DNA from: an uncultured Bacteroidales bacterium
GTDB lineage: Bacteria > Bacteroidota > Bacteroidia > Bacteroidales > Muribaculaceae
Direction: 5' to 3'
Assembly: GCA_947570265.1 (NCBI GenBank)
Contig: CANOUR010000016.1
Location: forward strand, 1-37,292
Length of the DNA: 37,292 nt
The notes under the pieces are model-generated. The model searched no databases. It had not been told where the DNA came from and was given only the letters and a program-made list of their open reading frames with translations. The number at the start of each line of letters is the position of its first letter. Position 1 is the stretch's first letter. Shown here piece after piece: positions 14,236-22,884 of the stretch. A program made the translations under genes and the position numbers.

Positions 14236-16212
14236 ATGAACCGTATCATATCAATCATCACACTGATTATCACATTGACATATGTGAGCGCCTATGCGGC
14301 CAAACCGCGTGAGGTGGCACCGTCATACGCCTGGCGCACAATGGCGCCTCTGGGTCTTCACGAACCTGCCACGATAGACACGCTGCTGTATGACTATCCG
14401 CTGAAGTCGGTGCCGTCGGAGGTGTCGCTGGCATGGGCTTCGACAGGCAATCTCGGTGGAGAGGGCATGAACATGATATACATGGACAGGCCGGGGCAAA
14501 GTGACTTCTATTTCCGTGACCCATTGCGGCCGTGGATGCCTGACCTTGGCAGCCATACGTTTTACAATACGCGAATACCAATGACTCTGCTGAGCTACAA
14601 CACCGGCGGAGGACGCGACAACGAACAGAACCGCCTGAAGGCGCTTTTTTCGGGTAACGCCACCAAAAGAATACAGGTGGGAGCGATGCTCGACTATCTA
14701 TATTCAAAGGGGTCGTACAACTATCAGGCTGTAAACGATCTGACGTGGGGTGTGTCGGGTTCCTACATGGGAGAGCGTTGGGAACTGCAGACGTCGTATT
14801 ACCACTGGAATCTGCTCAACAAGGAAAACGGAGGTATCACCAATGATCTCTATATAACCGATCCGGCAGAACTTCAAGGTGGAGATGACAAGATCGACGC
14901 CAAGACCATACCCACCAATCTGTCAGCGGCACATACGCGCGTGGTAGGCGGTCAGTTTTACCTGAATAATCGCTATAAAGTTGGATTCTGGCAGGAGAAC
15001 AGGCTCAATGACACAACCGTGACGAGGCATTATGTGCCGGTGATGTCGTTTATATGGACACTAAACTATAAGAACGACAAGCATCTGTTTTACAATACAA
15101 ATGCCTCGGAGGCGAAGACATTCTGGAAAAATTGTTATATCGACCCTGATTTCACGCGCGACCTGACGAAATATTGGAGTCTGCGCAACACGGTGGGGGT
15201 GTCGATGCTCGAAGGATTCAACAAATGGGTGCCATTCGGACTGTCGGCATATCTGATACATGAGGTGTACAGTTACACGCTGACGGCTGACGGCGTGAGC
15301 CATGATCCGGCGACACGTCCTGAAAACCTCACTCCGTGGCCTGAAACAATCGTGGATATGCCCCATCATCAGGTGTCGGATCTGATGTATGTGGGTGCGC
15401 AGCTCACGCGCATGAAAGGATCGGGGCTGCTAAACTTCGATGCCACAGCGCAGTTCGGCATATATGGAGCTACATTGGGCGAAGTGATCATAAACGGCAA
15501 TGTGTCGACACGGTTCCATCTTTTGGGTGACAGTGTGTCGCTGCGTGCCCACGGATCGTTCAGCAACGAGACCTCGCCTTGGTTGATGTGTAAATATCTC
15601 AGCAACCATTTCGTGTGGCGCAATAATTTCGGCAATACGCGTAAGGTGCGTTTCGGCGGCACGCTTGATCTTCCGCATACGGGCACGGAGCTTGATGTTG
15701 CGCTCGAAAATGTGCAGAACTCGATATATTTTGGAGAAGAGATGCTGCCAGAACAACATGGGGGTAACGTGCAGGTGTTCTCTGCCCGCCTGAGGCAGAA
15801 GCTACACGTGGGTATTCTCCATTGGGACAACGATATTGTGTATCAGACCACGTCGAATGACCGTGTGGTTCCGCTTCCGAAACTCGCGCTGCGCTCCAAT
15901 CTGTATCTGTGGTTCAAGATAGCAAAAGTGCTTCAAGTGCAATTCGGCGTGGATTGCGACTACTACACCCGTTATTATGCTCCGGGGTATCAACCGGCCA
16001 CGATGGCGTTTTACAACCAGCGTGAAATAATGGTGGGCAACTATCCGTTCATGAACCTTTATGCAAATTTCAGGCTGAAAAAGGCTCGCTTCTATGTGAT
16101 GTTCTCGCACATAAACCAAGGGCTGATGGGTAGGAATTATTTCTCTATGCCACACTATCCGATGAATCCACGCCGCTTTCAGATGGGTGTGTCGGTTGAT
16201 TTTGCCAACTGA
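14236..16212 (+). CDS. Putative porin (Porin_10-like)
   Basis: 658 residues with a signal peptide (1-21, ending SAYAA), then a large outer-membrane barrel with many short strands rich in Tyr, Trp and Asn (FYFRDPLRPWMP, QVGAMLDYLYSKGSYNYQ, WELQTSYYHWNLLN, KVGFWQENRLND, MFSHINQGLMGRNYF) and a C terminus FQMGVSVDFAN that fits a closing strand. The pattern matches the Bacteroidetes putative porin family; the solute is unknown. It starts four bases after the PorT-like gene and its TGA shares a base with the ATG of the next gene. The start has a clear signal peptide immediately after it. Confidence 0.82.
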   Translation: MNRIISIITLIITLTYVSAYAAKPREVAPSYAWRTMAPLGLHEPATIDTLLYDYPLKSVPSEVSLAWASTGNLGGEGMNMIYMDRPGQSDFYFRDPLRPWMPDLGSHTFYNTRIPMTLLSYNTGGGRDNEQNRLKALFSGNATKRIQVGAMLDYLYSKGSYNYQAVNDLTWGVSGSYMGERWELQTSYYHWNLLNKENGGITNDLYITDPAELQGGDDKIDAKTIPTNLSAAHTRVVGGQFYLNNRYKVGFWQENRLNDTTVTRHYVPVMSFIWTLNYKNDKHLFYNTNASEAKTFWKNCYIDPDFTRDLTKYWSLRNTVGVSMLEGFNKWVPFGLSAYLIHEVYSYTLTADGVSHDPATRPENLTPWPETIVDMPHHQVSDLMYVGAQLTRMKGSGLLNFDATAQFGIYGATLGEVIINGNVSTRFHLLGDSVSLRAHGSFSNETSPWLMCKYLSNHFVWRNNFGNTRKVRFGGTLDLPHTGTELDVALENVQNSIYFGEEMLPEQHGGNVQVFSARLRQKLHVGILHWDNDIVYQTTSNDRVVPLPKLALRSNLYLWFKIAKVLQVQFGVDCDYYTRYYAPGYQPATMAFYNQREIMVGNYPFMNLYANFRLKKARFYVMFSHINQGLMGRNYFSMPHYPMNPRRFQMGVSVDFAN

Positions 16213-17066
16213 TGATGATGAGCACATCTACACGACGTTTGAAGAATGGACGTCAGACGACATATATCGTGCTGCTGTTTATAGTGGTGTTGGCGATGAT
16301 CGGCTTGCGCCGATGCTCCGGAACGCGACCACTGACGCAAGGAGAAGAAACACGCCCCGGCGGCGACACGATAAATGTAGGCATCGAATATTCGCCGCTG
16401 GCTGTCATGAGCCTTGGAGGTGATTCACTCGGCGGATTCGGATATGAAATGATGCAGGCGATAGCGCGGCAGGAAGGTCTGTCGGTCAACTATCATCCGG
16501 TGGTGAAACTCAGCAAGGCCCTTGAGTTGCTCGACAGCGGATTTTTCGATATTGTGATCGCCGAGATGCCTGTGACTGCCGAGATGCGTCGTCGACACAG
16601 ATTCTCGCATCCGGTTTTTCTTGACCGACAGGTACTCGTTCAGCGTATCGACTCTTCAGGACAGAATTTTGTCAACTCGCAGCTTGATCTGGGAGGACAT
16701 ACGGTGACTGTCGTGGCAGGATCATCGGCGGCCACACGCATAGCCAATCTATCGCGCGAGATCGGAGATACGATTTATGTTGTGGCAGACAGCGTGCATT
16801 CTCCCGAGCAACTGTTCATGCTGACGGCTGCCAGAGATGTCCGTATGGCAGTGATCAATGAATCAACCGCCCGCTCGCTTGCCGCTGATTTTCCGGAAGT
16901 GGATGTTTCGAAAGCTGTATCATTCACTCAACTTCAGTCATGGGCGTTGACGCAGCGCAATAAAGCTCTCGCCGACAGCATCGATGCGGCTATGCAACGG
17001 TTCATGTCCACACCCGAATATATCGGCTTGTTGCGTCGGCATCATCTCGATCCTCCATCAAGATAA
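16212..17066 (+). CDS. Membrane-anchored solute-binding protein (SBP_bac_3 type)
   Basis: 284 residues. A basic N terminus and one hydrophobic helix (about 18-34, IVLLFIVVLAMIGL) are followed by a family 3 extracellular solute-binding domain: INVGIEYSPLAVM, GFGYEMMQAIARQEGL, ALELLDSGFFDIVIAEMPVT, a segment like LGGHTVTVVAGSSAATRI, and RDVRMAVINESTA. This domain resembles the regulatory half of MltF, but no lytic transglycosylase domain follows. There is no ABC permease in the operon, so it may sense an amino acid or peptidoglycan piece rather than feed a transporter (inference). Three ATG codons stand in a row at the start; the first overlaps the porin stop. Confidence 0.8.
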   Translation: MMMSTSTRRLKNGRQTTYIVLLFIVVLAMIGLRRCSGTRPLTQGEETRPGGDTINVGIEYSPLAVMSLGGDSLGGFGYEMMQAIARQEGLSVNYHPVVKLSKALELLDSGFFDIVIAEMPVTAEMRRRHRFSHPVFLDRQVLVQRIDSSGQNFVNSQLDLGGHTVTVVAGSSAATRIANLSREIGDTIYVVADSVHSPEQLFMLTAARDVRMAVINESTARSLAADFPEVDVSKAVSFTQLQSWALTQRNKALADSIDAAMQRFMSTPEYIGLLRRHHLDPPSR

Positions 17067-17136
17067 GTGACCGGCAAAAGAAAAAAGGGTTGAAATCATC
17101 GCACATACTTACACATATCAATATACCAAACAGGCA

Positions 17137-19170
17137 ATGAGAAACAGTAAACTCAACTCAATTACGATGGCAATCGCGATTGCCGTGGCCGGATCGGCGG
17201 CAACATGTGCATGCTCATCTGTCAATGCCGGAAACGAAACTGTCTCACCCGACGGGAAACTGCGTCTGACATTGGGAGTGGACAGCGGGCGTGTGTTCTA
17301 CACGGTAGACCGTTGTGGCACAACTGTGATCGACACATCTTATCTGGCAATGGAAATGCGGCAGTTCAGCATCGGGCATAATGCCAAGCTCACCGCCACC
17401 CACCATGACACATTTGACGAGACATGGCAGACTGTGTGGGGAGAGGAATCATCGATACGCAACCATTACAATGAGATGGTGGCAGATTTCGTGGAAAATG
17501 ATTCGTCGAAGGTGAAATACTCCATTGCTTTCAGGGTGTTTGACGACGGTATAGGGTTCAGATATATAATTCCACAGCAGGATGGTGTAGACAGCATCGT
17601 GGTGATGGACGAGATTTCGCAATTCAATCTGCCCAAAGAGTCAACGGCCTGGTCAATTCCATGGAATCACGAGTTCTACGAACACTTATGGAAGCCCTCA
17701 CGTGTCAATTGTCTTGACACGGTAAGCTCTCCACTCACGGTGATGGTCAACGACAGCCTGTATCTTGCAGTACATGAGGCCGCTCTCACCGATTATGCGA
17801 AAATGAACCTTCACCCAGCTGAAAAGGGGTCGTCGAGACTGCAAAGCTGGCTGACACCCTGGTCGACAGGCGAAAAAGTTCGTGCGGGCAGAGAACTTAT
17901 AACTCCATGGCGCACAATCATCATCGCCTCATCACCGAGCGATATGATGCTCTCACGCCTGATGCTTAATCTCAACGAACCATGTCAATGGGAAGACGAT
18001 ACGGACTGGATCGAACCCGGACGCTATATCGGCATCTGGTGGGGCATGCATATGAAAGACTACACTTGGGAACAAGGCCCTAAACATGGCGCGACGACAG
18101 AAAACACGATGCGTTATATAGATTTTGCTGCCGAGAATGGGTTTCAAGGTATGCTCGTAGAAGGCTGGAACAAGGGATGGGACGGTGACTGGAGTGCCAA
18201 CGGCTACCAATTTTCTTTCACTGAACCATATCCTGACTATGATCTTGAGGCACTTGCTGCATATGCCCGCAAAAAGGGTGTGCGGCTGATCGCACATCAC
18301 GAGACGGGTGGATGGGCCACCAACTATGAGAATCAGATGGACTCGGCTTTCGCACTGTGCGAGCGTCTCGGCATCAACGCTGCAAAAACAGGCTATGTCA
18401 ATCCACTGATCGACGGCAGAGAGCTTCACGACAGCCAGTATGGTGTGCGCCATTACCGAAAAGTGCTCGAATCGGCAGCCCGGTATCATGTCATGATCGA
18501 CAATCATGAGCCTGTGATGCCCACAGGATTGCAACGCACATTGCCTAATCTGATGACACAGGAAGGCGTGCGTGGACAAGAGTATGACGCATGGTCGAAA
18601 GATGGCGGAAATCCACCGGAGCACACTGTGACATTGCCCTTCACACGCGGTCTTGCCGGCCCGATGGACTTCACTCCGGGCACATTCAACTATGAAAACC
18701 GTGCATGCCCGGGCACACGCCCCAACACCACAATAGCCAAGCAGCTTGCAATGGGTGTGGTGCTTTACTCACCTTTGCAAATGGCAAGCGATATGATCGA
18801 GAACTATACCGGCCGGCCGGAGTTTGAATTTATAAAGCGCTGCCCCACCACGTGGGAGAAAACTGTGGTGCCCGAAGCCCGCATAGGCGAATATATCACT
18901 GTGGCCCGCAAGGAGCGCGGAGGCAACAGCTGGTATGTGGGAGCGATGACCGGACGCGACTCCCGTCAAACCAATCTGCGGCTCGATTTCCTCACTCCGG
19001 GCGTTGAATACACTGCACGGATATTTGCAGATGGCAAGGGAGCGGATTGGCAGAGCAATCCATATCCGGTGGAAATCAGCGAAACCGATGTCAATTCAAC
19101 ATCGATCATCAGCCTCAACCTTGCACGCAGTGGAGGAGCAGCAATCATCATCACTCCGAAAGAATTGTAA
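17137..19170 (+). CDS. Glycoside hydrolase family 97, SusB-like alpha-glucosidase
   Basis: 677 residues. The N-terminal signal ends near ATCACSS, so it may be a lipoprotein or a cleaved periplasmic protein. An N-terminal beta-sandwich (about 33-280) is followed by a TIM barrel (about 290-580) with RYIGIWWGMHM, GMLVEGWNKGW, LIAHHETGG, IDNHEPVMPTGL and LMTQEGVRGQEY, and a C-terminal domain. Glu389, Glu458, Glu476 and Glu482 are spaced 69, 18 and 6 apart, the spacing I recall for Glu439, 508, 526 and 532 of SusB, so an inverting alpha-glucosidase is likely rather than the retaining Asp-based type. It would release glucose from alpha-linked oligosaccharides in the periplasm. No SusC/SusD pair is present. 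Confidence 0.88.
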   Translation: MRNSKLNSITMAIAIAVAGSAATCACSSVNAGNETVSPDGKLRLTLGVDSGRVFYTVDRCGTTVIDTSYLAMEMRQFSIGHNAKLTATHHDTFDETWQTVWGEESSIRNHYNEMVADFVENDSSKVKYSIAFRVFDDGIGFRYIIPQQDGVDSIVVMDEISQFNLPKESTAWSIPWNHEFYEHLWKPSRVNCLDTVSSPLTVMVNDSLYLAVHEAALTDYAKMNLHPAEKGSSRLQSWLTPWSTGEKVRAGRELITPWRTIIIASSPSDMMLSRLMLNLNEPCQWEDDTDWIEPGRYIGIWWGMHMKDYTWEQGPKHGATTENTMRYIDFAAENGFQGMLVEGWNKGWDGDWSANGYQFSFTEPYPDYDLEALAAYARKKGVRLIAHHETGGWATNYENQMDSAFALCERLGINAAKTGYVNPLIDGRELHDSQYGVRHYRKVLESAARYHVMIDNHEPVMPTGLQRTLPNLMTQEGVRGQEYDAWSKDGGNPPEHTVTLPFTRGLAGPMDFTPGTFNYENRACPGTRPNTTIAKQLAMGVVLYSPLQMASDMIENYTGRPEFEFIKRCPTTWEKTVVPEARIGEYITVARKERGGNSWYVGAMTGRDSRQTNLRLDFLTPGVEYTARIFADGKGADWQSNPYPVEISETDVNSTSIISLNLARSGGAAIIITPKEL

Positions 19171-19297
19171 TATTAAAGCGAGTCCATACATAAGAAATCA
19201 CGATGAATAAGATGATCTGTTCATTCGCGAAAATACGTCATGACCAAAGCATTATCGTATAGATCCACACGTCCAAAACTGCAATAATGTGCGGCGT

Positions 19298-22180
19298 TTA
19301 GGTGCTTTGTGGATCAGAATGAGATGGTGGTTTTAGCAGGCGGTATAGCTCCCGGATCCAGACTACGAAAGATGATGCGGCGACGATGATGACAAAGTCG
19401 AGTGTGCCTGATGGATTGAAATGCCAACCGGATGTGTGGAGCATCGGCTCTACATTAAAGAATTCATAGGCCAATTCTGTGATAAAGAGTTGCCCGGAAA
19501 TAATTATGGCCACGATCATCCAGAAGCCACGTCCCATGCTGAGTTTGAAAATGCTTTTTCCGGTATCGAAACTGCGGGTGTTGAACATATACCAGAAGTG
19601 CGTCCACACAAAAATCGAGAACAGCAGTGTGGCCTCATATGCCGTCATGGGAGATTCCGGGAGGATTGGCGCTGTAAACATCTGTGGAATAGATGTGACA
19701 TCGGCATGATTGAACAGCCAATAGAAACCGAGTGTCAATGCAAAGAACAAAAGTCCCACAGTCGTGAGTTCGGTCATCATCTGGCGTGTAAGGATCGAGG
19801 CTGAGCGGCTGCGTGGTTTCTGTTTCATCACTACGGATGAAGGTGGCAATGATGCAAGCGCCATTGCTCCGAAGGTGTCCATGATGAGGTTGATCCAGAG
19901 CATCTGGGTGACTGTCAACGGCGACTCCGCGCCCATAAATGAGCCAAAAAGCACGAGGAAGCAGGCAGCTACATTAACTGTCAGCTGAAACAGCAGAAAG
20001 CGCTGTATGTTTTTGTAAAGCGAGCGACCCCACATCACAGCCCTGCCTATTGATGAGAATGAATTGTCGATAATAGTGATGTCTGACGCCTCTTTTGCCA
20101 CCGATGTGCCGTCACCCATAGAAAGGCCGACATGAGCGGCCTTTAATGCCGGGGCATCGTTGGTACCGTCGCCGGTCACAGCCACTACTTCGTTCTCGGC
20201 CTGCAAAGCCTCGACAAGCCGTTTTTTATCCATGGGGCGCGCGCGGGCTATTATCTTCAAATCGCCGACCCGTTCTCGAAGTTGTCCGTCGGTAAGTGAC
20301 TCCACTTCCACTCCGGTTATGATGTTGCGGTCACTGTCGGCCGAATCGTTCCACAGTCCGATCTGTCGGCCAATCTCTCTTGCCGTACCGGGTGTGTCGC
20401 CGGTAACCATCTTTATCTTTATACCTGCGTCTATGACTTCACGGACTGCTGCCGGGACATCGGGGCGCACAGGATCTGAGATGGCAACAACGCCTATAAA
20501 TTTCAATCGCGTGGCAACAACCGAGCCATCGGCGACAGCAACATCGCCAGTGTCGAGTGTCTGATATGCGAATCCGAGCGTACGCATGGCCTGATTCTGG
20601 TATCCGAGCAGCAGCGAGTCGAATTCGTTCTTTGTCACTCCGGCCTTATCATTGCTCAGACCATATACAATCTCGGGCGCGCCTTTTACATAGACGATCT
20701 TCTCGCCCGTAACAGAGTCAACAACCGATGCCATGTATTTACGTTCGGTTGTGAACGGCAGTTCTTCAATGAGTTTTGCGCTACAACGCATGCTGCGGTA
20801 GTCGATGCCGCGCTCTTTCAACCAAAGCAAAAGCGCGCCTTCAGTGGGGTTGCCTATCACCTGCGCTATTTTTTCAGAAAGGTCGAGCTGTGCTGTAGAA
20901 TTGACAGCTATCCCCTCGTACAGCACCTGATCGGGTTGATTGCCAAAGAAGTTGGTGTTGTAGACCCGCATCTGATTCTGTGTCAGCGTACCCGTTTTGT
21001 CAGTGCATATGACGGTAGTGGCTCCCATTGTCTCACAGGCATGCATTTTGCGAACAAGATTGTTGGTTTTCAACATGCGGCTCATGCTATATGCAAGTGA
21101 CAGCGTTACAGCCATCGGCAATCCCTCGGGAACTGCGACTACAATCAGCGTGACGGCTACCATGAGAGTTTTTAGCGTGTGGGCAAGCAAGGATGACCAA
21201 GCTACATTGGCGGCATGGGGATGGATCATCATAAACGCGCCTGTCACAGATGCAAAGAAAACTATAAAGAGGCCTATTGTAGCCACCACACATGCCGGCT
21301 TTGTCCACAATGGAAACTTTTTTATCACTAACCAAAGGAACAAAGCGACGGGCACCGTGAGAAGCCAGCTTTGCCAATTGTCCCAACCGAGATAATGTAT
21401 CAGCTGACAAAGCACTATCAATCCGGCGAATCCATAGCTCATATCCGAGATACGCTTAGCCAACCATTCGAGCTGCTCGTTCAAGGGGGTCTTCACCGAA
21501 TCATCGATCTGAGCTTCAACAAACACTTTGCCCATTTCCGTTGCATCACCGACCCTGTTCACCCGCATCACTCCGTGACCTTCCATGATCTTTGTGCCAC
21601 GCATCACATGATCTGACGGATATGTCGAATCTTTGTCGAAATGATTGGGATTGATTGTTTTGACGCACAGAGGCTCGCCTGTAAGCATCGATTCATCGAC
21701 GTTGAGCGTCACCGCTTCAAGCAACTCTCCATCAGCGGGTATTTCATCACCGGTACTGAGCATAACAATATCACCGACGACTATATCCCTGCGCGGTACA
21801 GTGGTGATTATTTCGTCGCGCAAAACCTCTACCGGCTCGTCGTCATTGACCTGATTGAGAATTCTGAACGCCTTGTTGGCACGTTGTTCGAAAAGGAATG
21901 CGAGAGTGGTGGCCAACCCGATGGCCACGAATATGCCAAGTGGCTCGAAGAACACCTTCCAATCATGTCCATCAAGACAGAAAAACTCATATGATGAAAT
22001 ACCCACTGACAATCCGCCTGCCACAAGCAGAATTACGATCAACGGATCGGAGAATTTCCCAAGAAATTCCTTCCACCATGGTGCAGGCGCAGGAGGTGTC
22101 AGCATGTTTACACCGTATTTCATACGGCTATCCGCCACCTCGGCATGGGTCAAACCCGTGTAGTGCCGCGTGTCTGACAT
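19298..22180 (-). CDS. Calcium-translocating P-type ATPase (PMCA-like)
   Basis: 960 residues, a P2-type ATPase expected to pump Ca2+ out of the cytoplasm. Visible: cation N-terminal domain (HYTGLTHAEVADSR), actuator motif LTGEP, PEGLP in helix M4 (351-355), phosphorylated Asp394 in DKTGTLT, KGAPE in the nucleotide domain, MVTGDTPGTA, VTGDGTNDAPAL, and in M6 LWINLIMDTFGA with the Asn/Asp pair of site II. Between M3 (about 248-267) and M4 there are two extra hydrophobic stretches (271-286 and 295-320), which make it longer than I expect for this family. The ATG at 22180 is the natural start of the domain; its A is also the last base of a family 2 element, so the whole leader is mobile sequence. 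It converges on the GH97 gene. Confidence 0.9.
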   Translation of the reverse strand: MSDTRHYTGLTHAEVADSRMKYGVNMLTPPAPAPWWKEFLGKFSDPLIVILLVAGGLSVGISSYEFFCLDGHDWKVFFEPLGIFVAIGLATTLAFLFEQRANKAFRILNQVNDDEPVEVLRDEIITTVPRRDIVVGDIVMLSTGDEIPADGELLEAVTLNVDESMLTGEPLCVKTINPNHFDKDSTYPSDHVMRGTKIMEGHGVMRVNRVGDATEMGKVFVEAQIDDSVKTPLNEQLEWLAKRISDMSYGFAGLIVLCQLIHYLGWDNWQSWLLTVPVALFLWLVIKKFPLWTKPACVVATIGLFIVFFASVTGAFMMIHPHAANVAWSSLLAHTLKTLMVAVTLIVVAVPEGLPMAVTLSLAYSMSRMLKTNNLVRKMHACETMGATTVICTDKTGTLTQNQMRVYNTNFFGNQPDQVLYEGIAVNSTAQLDLSEKIAQVIGNPTEGALLLWLKERGIDYRSMRCSAKLIEELPFTTERKYMASVVDSVTGEKIVYVKGAPEIVYGLSNDKAGVTKNEFDSLLLGYQNQAMRTLGFAYQTLDTGDVAVADGSVVATRLKFIGVVAISDPVRPDVPAAVREVIDAGIKIKMVTGDTPGTAREIGRQIGLWNDSADSDRNIITGVEVESLTDGQLRERVGDLKIIARARPMDKKRLVEALQAENEVVAVTGDGTNDAPALKAAHVGLSMGDGTSVAKEASDITIIDNSFSSIGRAVMWGRSLYKNIQRFLLFQLTVNVAACFLVLFGSFMGAESPLTVTQMLWINLIMDTFGAMALASLPPSSVVMKQKPRSRSASILTRQMMTELTTVGLLFFALTLGFYWLFNHADVTSIPQMFTAPILPESPMTAYEATLLFSIFVWTHFWYMFNTRSFDTGKSIFKLSMGRGFWMIVAIIISGQLFITELAYEFFNVEPMLHTSGWHFNPSGTLDFVIIVAASSFVVWIRELYRLLKPPSHSDPQST

Positions 22181-22389
22181 AAGTAGCTATTCAGATTAAA
22201 ACGCTATTATATTTTATAATTAATGACTATTTGAGCCGGAGGAAAGCTTGAACACAATCTGCCTGATATTTTTGGATATTTCCCTTCCTTTCATCGGTTG
22301 CGATGCCCGCATCGCGCCCTATTCAAGAAATGGAAATCTCTCAAAAATCCCTAAGCATTTTGTATTCATTTAATCAGACCAGCTACTTA
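22180..22389 (-). mobile_element. Family 2 miniature element (MITE-like), copy B
   Basis: 210 bp with ends TAAGTAGCTATTCAGATTAA (22180-22199) and TTAATCAGACCAGCTACTTA (22370-22389), inverse of each other with a few mismatches and flanked by TA. The right 55 bases match copy A (5910-5964). The interior holds a hairpin GCGATGCCCGCATCGC and, on the minus strand, a 24-codon frame that looks like the start of a transposase. The left end stops on the first base of the ATPase start codon; the right end is 32 bases from the stop of the gene at 22422-22853. Confidence 0.78.
22220..22294 (-). pseudogene. Truncated transposase start inside the family 2 element
   Basis: On the minus strand, an ATG at 22294 opens 24 codons reading MKGREISKNIRQIVFKLSSG and four more residues before TAA. 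The pattern (basic start, I-x-x-x-I-R-x-x-I-V-x-x-L-x-x-G-S) is like the first helices of the helix-turn-helix in IS630-type transposases. That agrees with the TA flanks and would make the element a deletion derivative. The match is by eye over a short stretch. Confidence 0.4.
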
Positions 22390-22421
22390 TCGGACTTATT
22401 TAACAAACTCTGACGGATGAC

Positions 22422-22853
22422 TTATCTCACCTTTTCCTGCGTCAGCATTCTTGTTGACTCGAGAATTGGAAGATTTGATTCGGTAGGAACGTATATGACG
22501 GTTTTATCACTTAGATCAGACTGCTGACGCACCCACAAATACTGTATATAAGTAGGCGTGATCGAGCCGTTCTCGATGCGTATAGCCTCGGCCGCACCTT
22601 TGGCACGCTCGATCTCGGCCTGCGCATTGAGTTTCTCCGCTTCGAGATTAGCCCTTGCTTCCTCTATCTTTATCTTGCGGTTCTGCTCCGCCTTGGCAAA
22701 CTCAGCCTTGCCTTCCATTTCCTGCGACCATACGTTGTACCATGGCATTACAAAAGCCATTGCCACTACCAATGCGACAGCTCCTATCGCACTCCACACC
22801 ACGGCCTTGATAAGCTTGGGTGTGACGTTGAAACCTGCGTTATTGTTATACAT
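22422..22853 (-). CDS. Short SPFH/prohibitin-tail-like membrane protein
   Basis: 143 residues: a transmembrane helix (about 19-36, WSAIGAVALVVAMAFVMPWY), then a charged coiled coil rich in Ala, Glu and Lys (about 46-90, including KIKIEEARANLEAEKLNAQA), then ITPTYIQYLWVRQQ and KTVIYVPTESNLPIL. The coiled coil and the YIQYL/VIYVP end resemble the C-terminal half of band-7 (SPFH) proteins, but the SPFH domain itself is missing between helix and coil. Short proteins of this kind are sometimes annotated as membrane protease subunit in Bacteroides; I would not assume a protease link. Its neighbours are the flavodoxin/ferredoxin gene upstream and a family 2 element downstream. Confidence 0.7.
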   Translation of the reverse strand: MYNNNAGFNVTPKLIKAVVWSAIGAVALVVAMAFVMPWYNVWSQEMEGKAEFAKAEQNRKIKIEEARANLEAEKLNAQAEIERAKGAAEAIRIENGSITPTYIQYLWVRQQSDLSDKTVIYVPTESNLPILESTRMLTQEKVR

Positions 22854-22884
22854 TTAGATTGTTTTTATCTGCTTAATGAACTAA

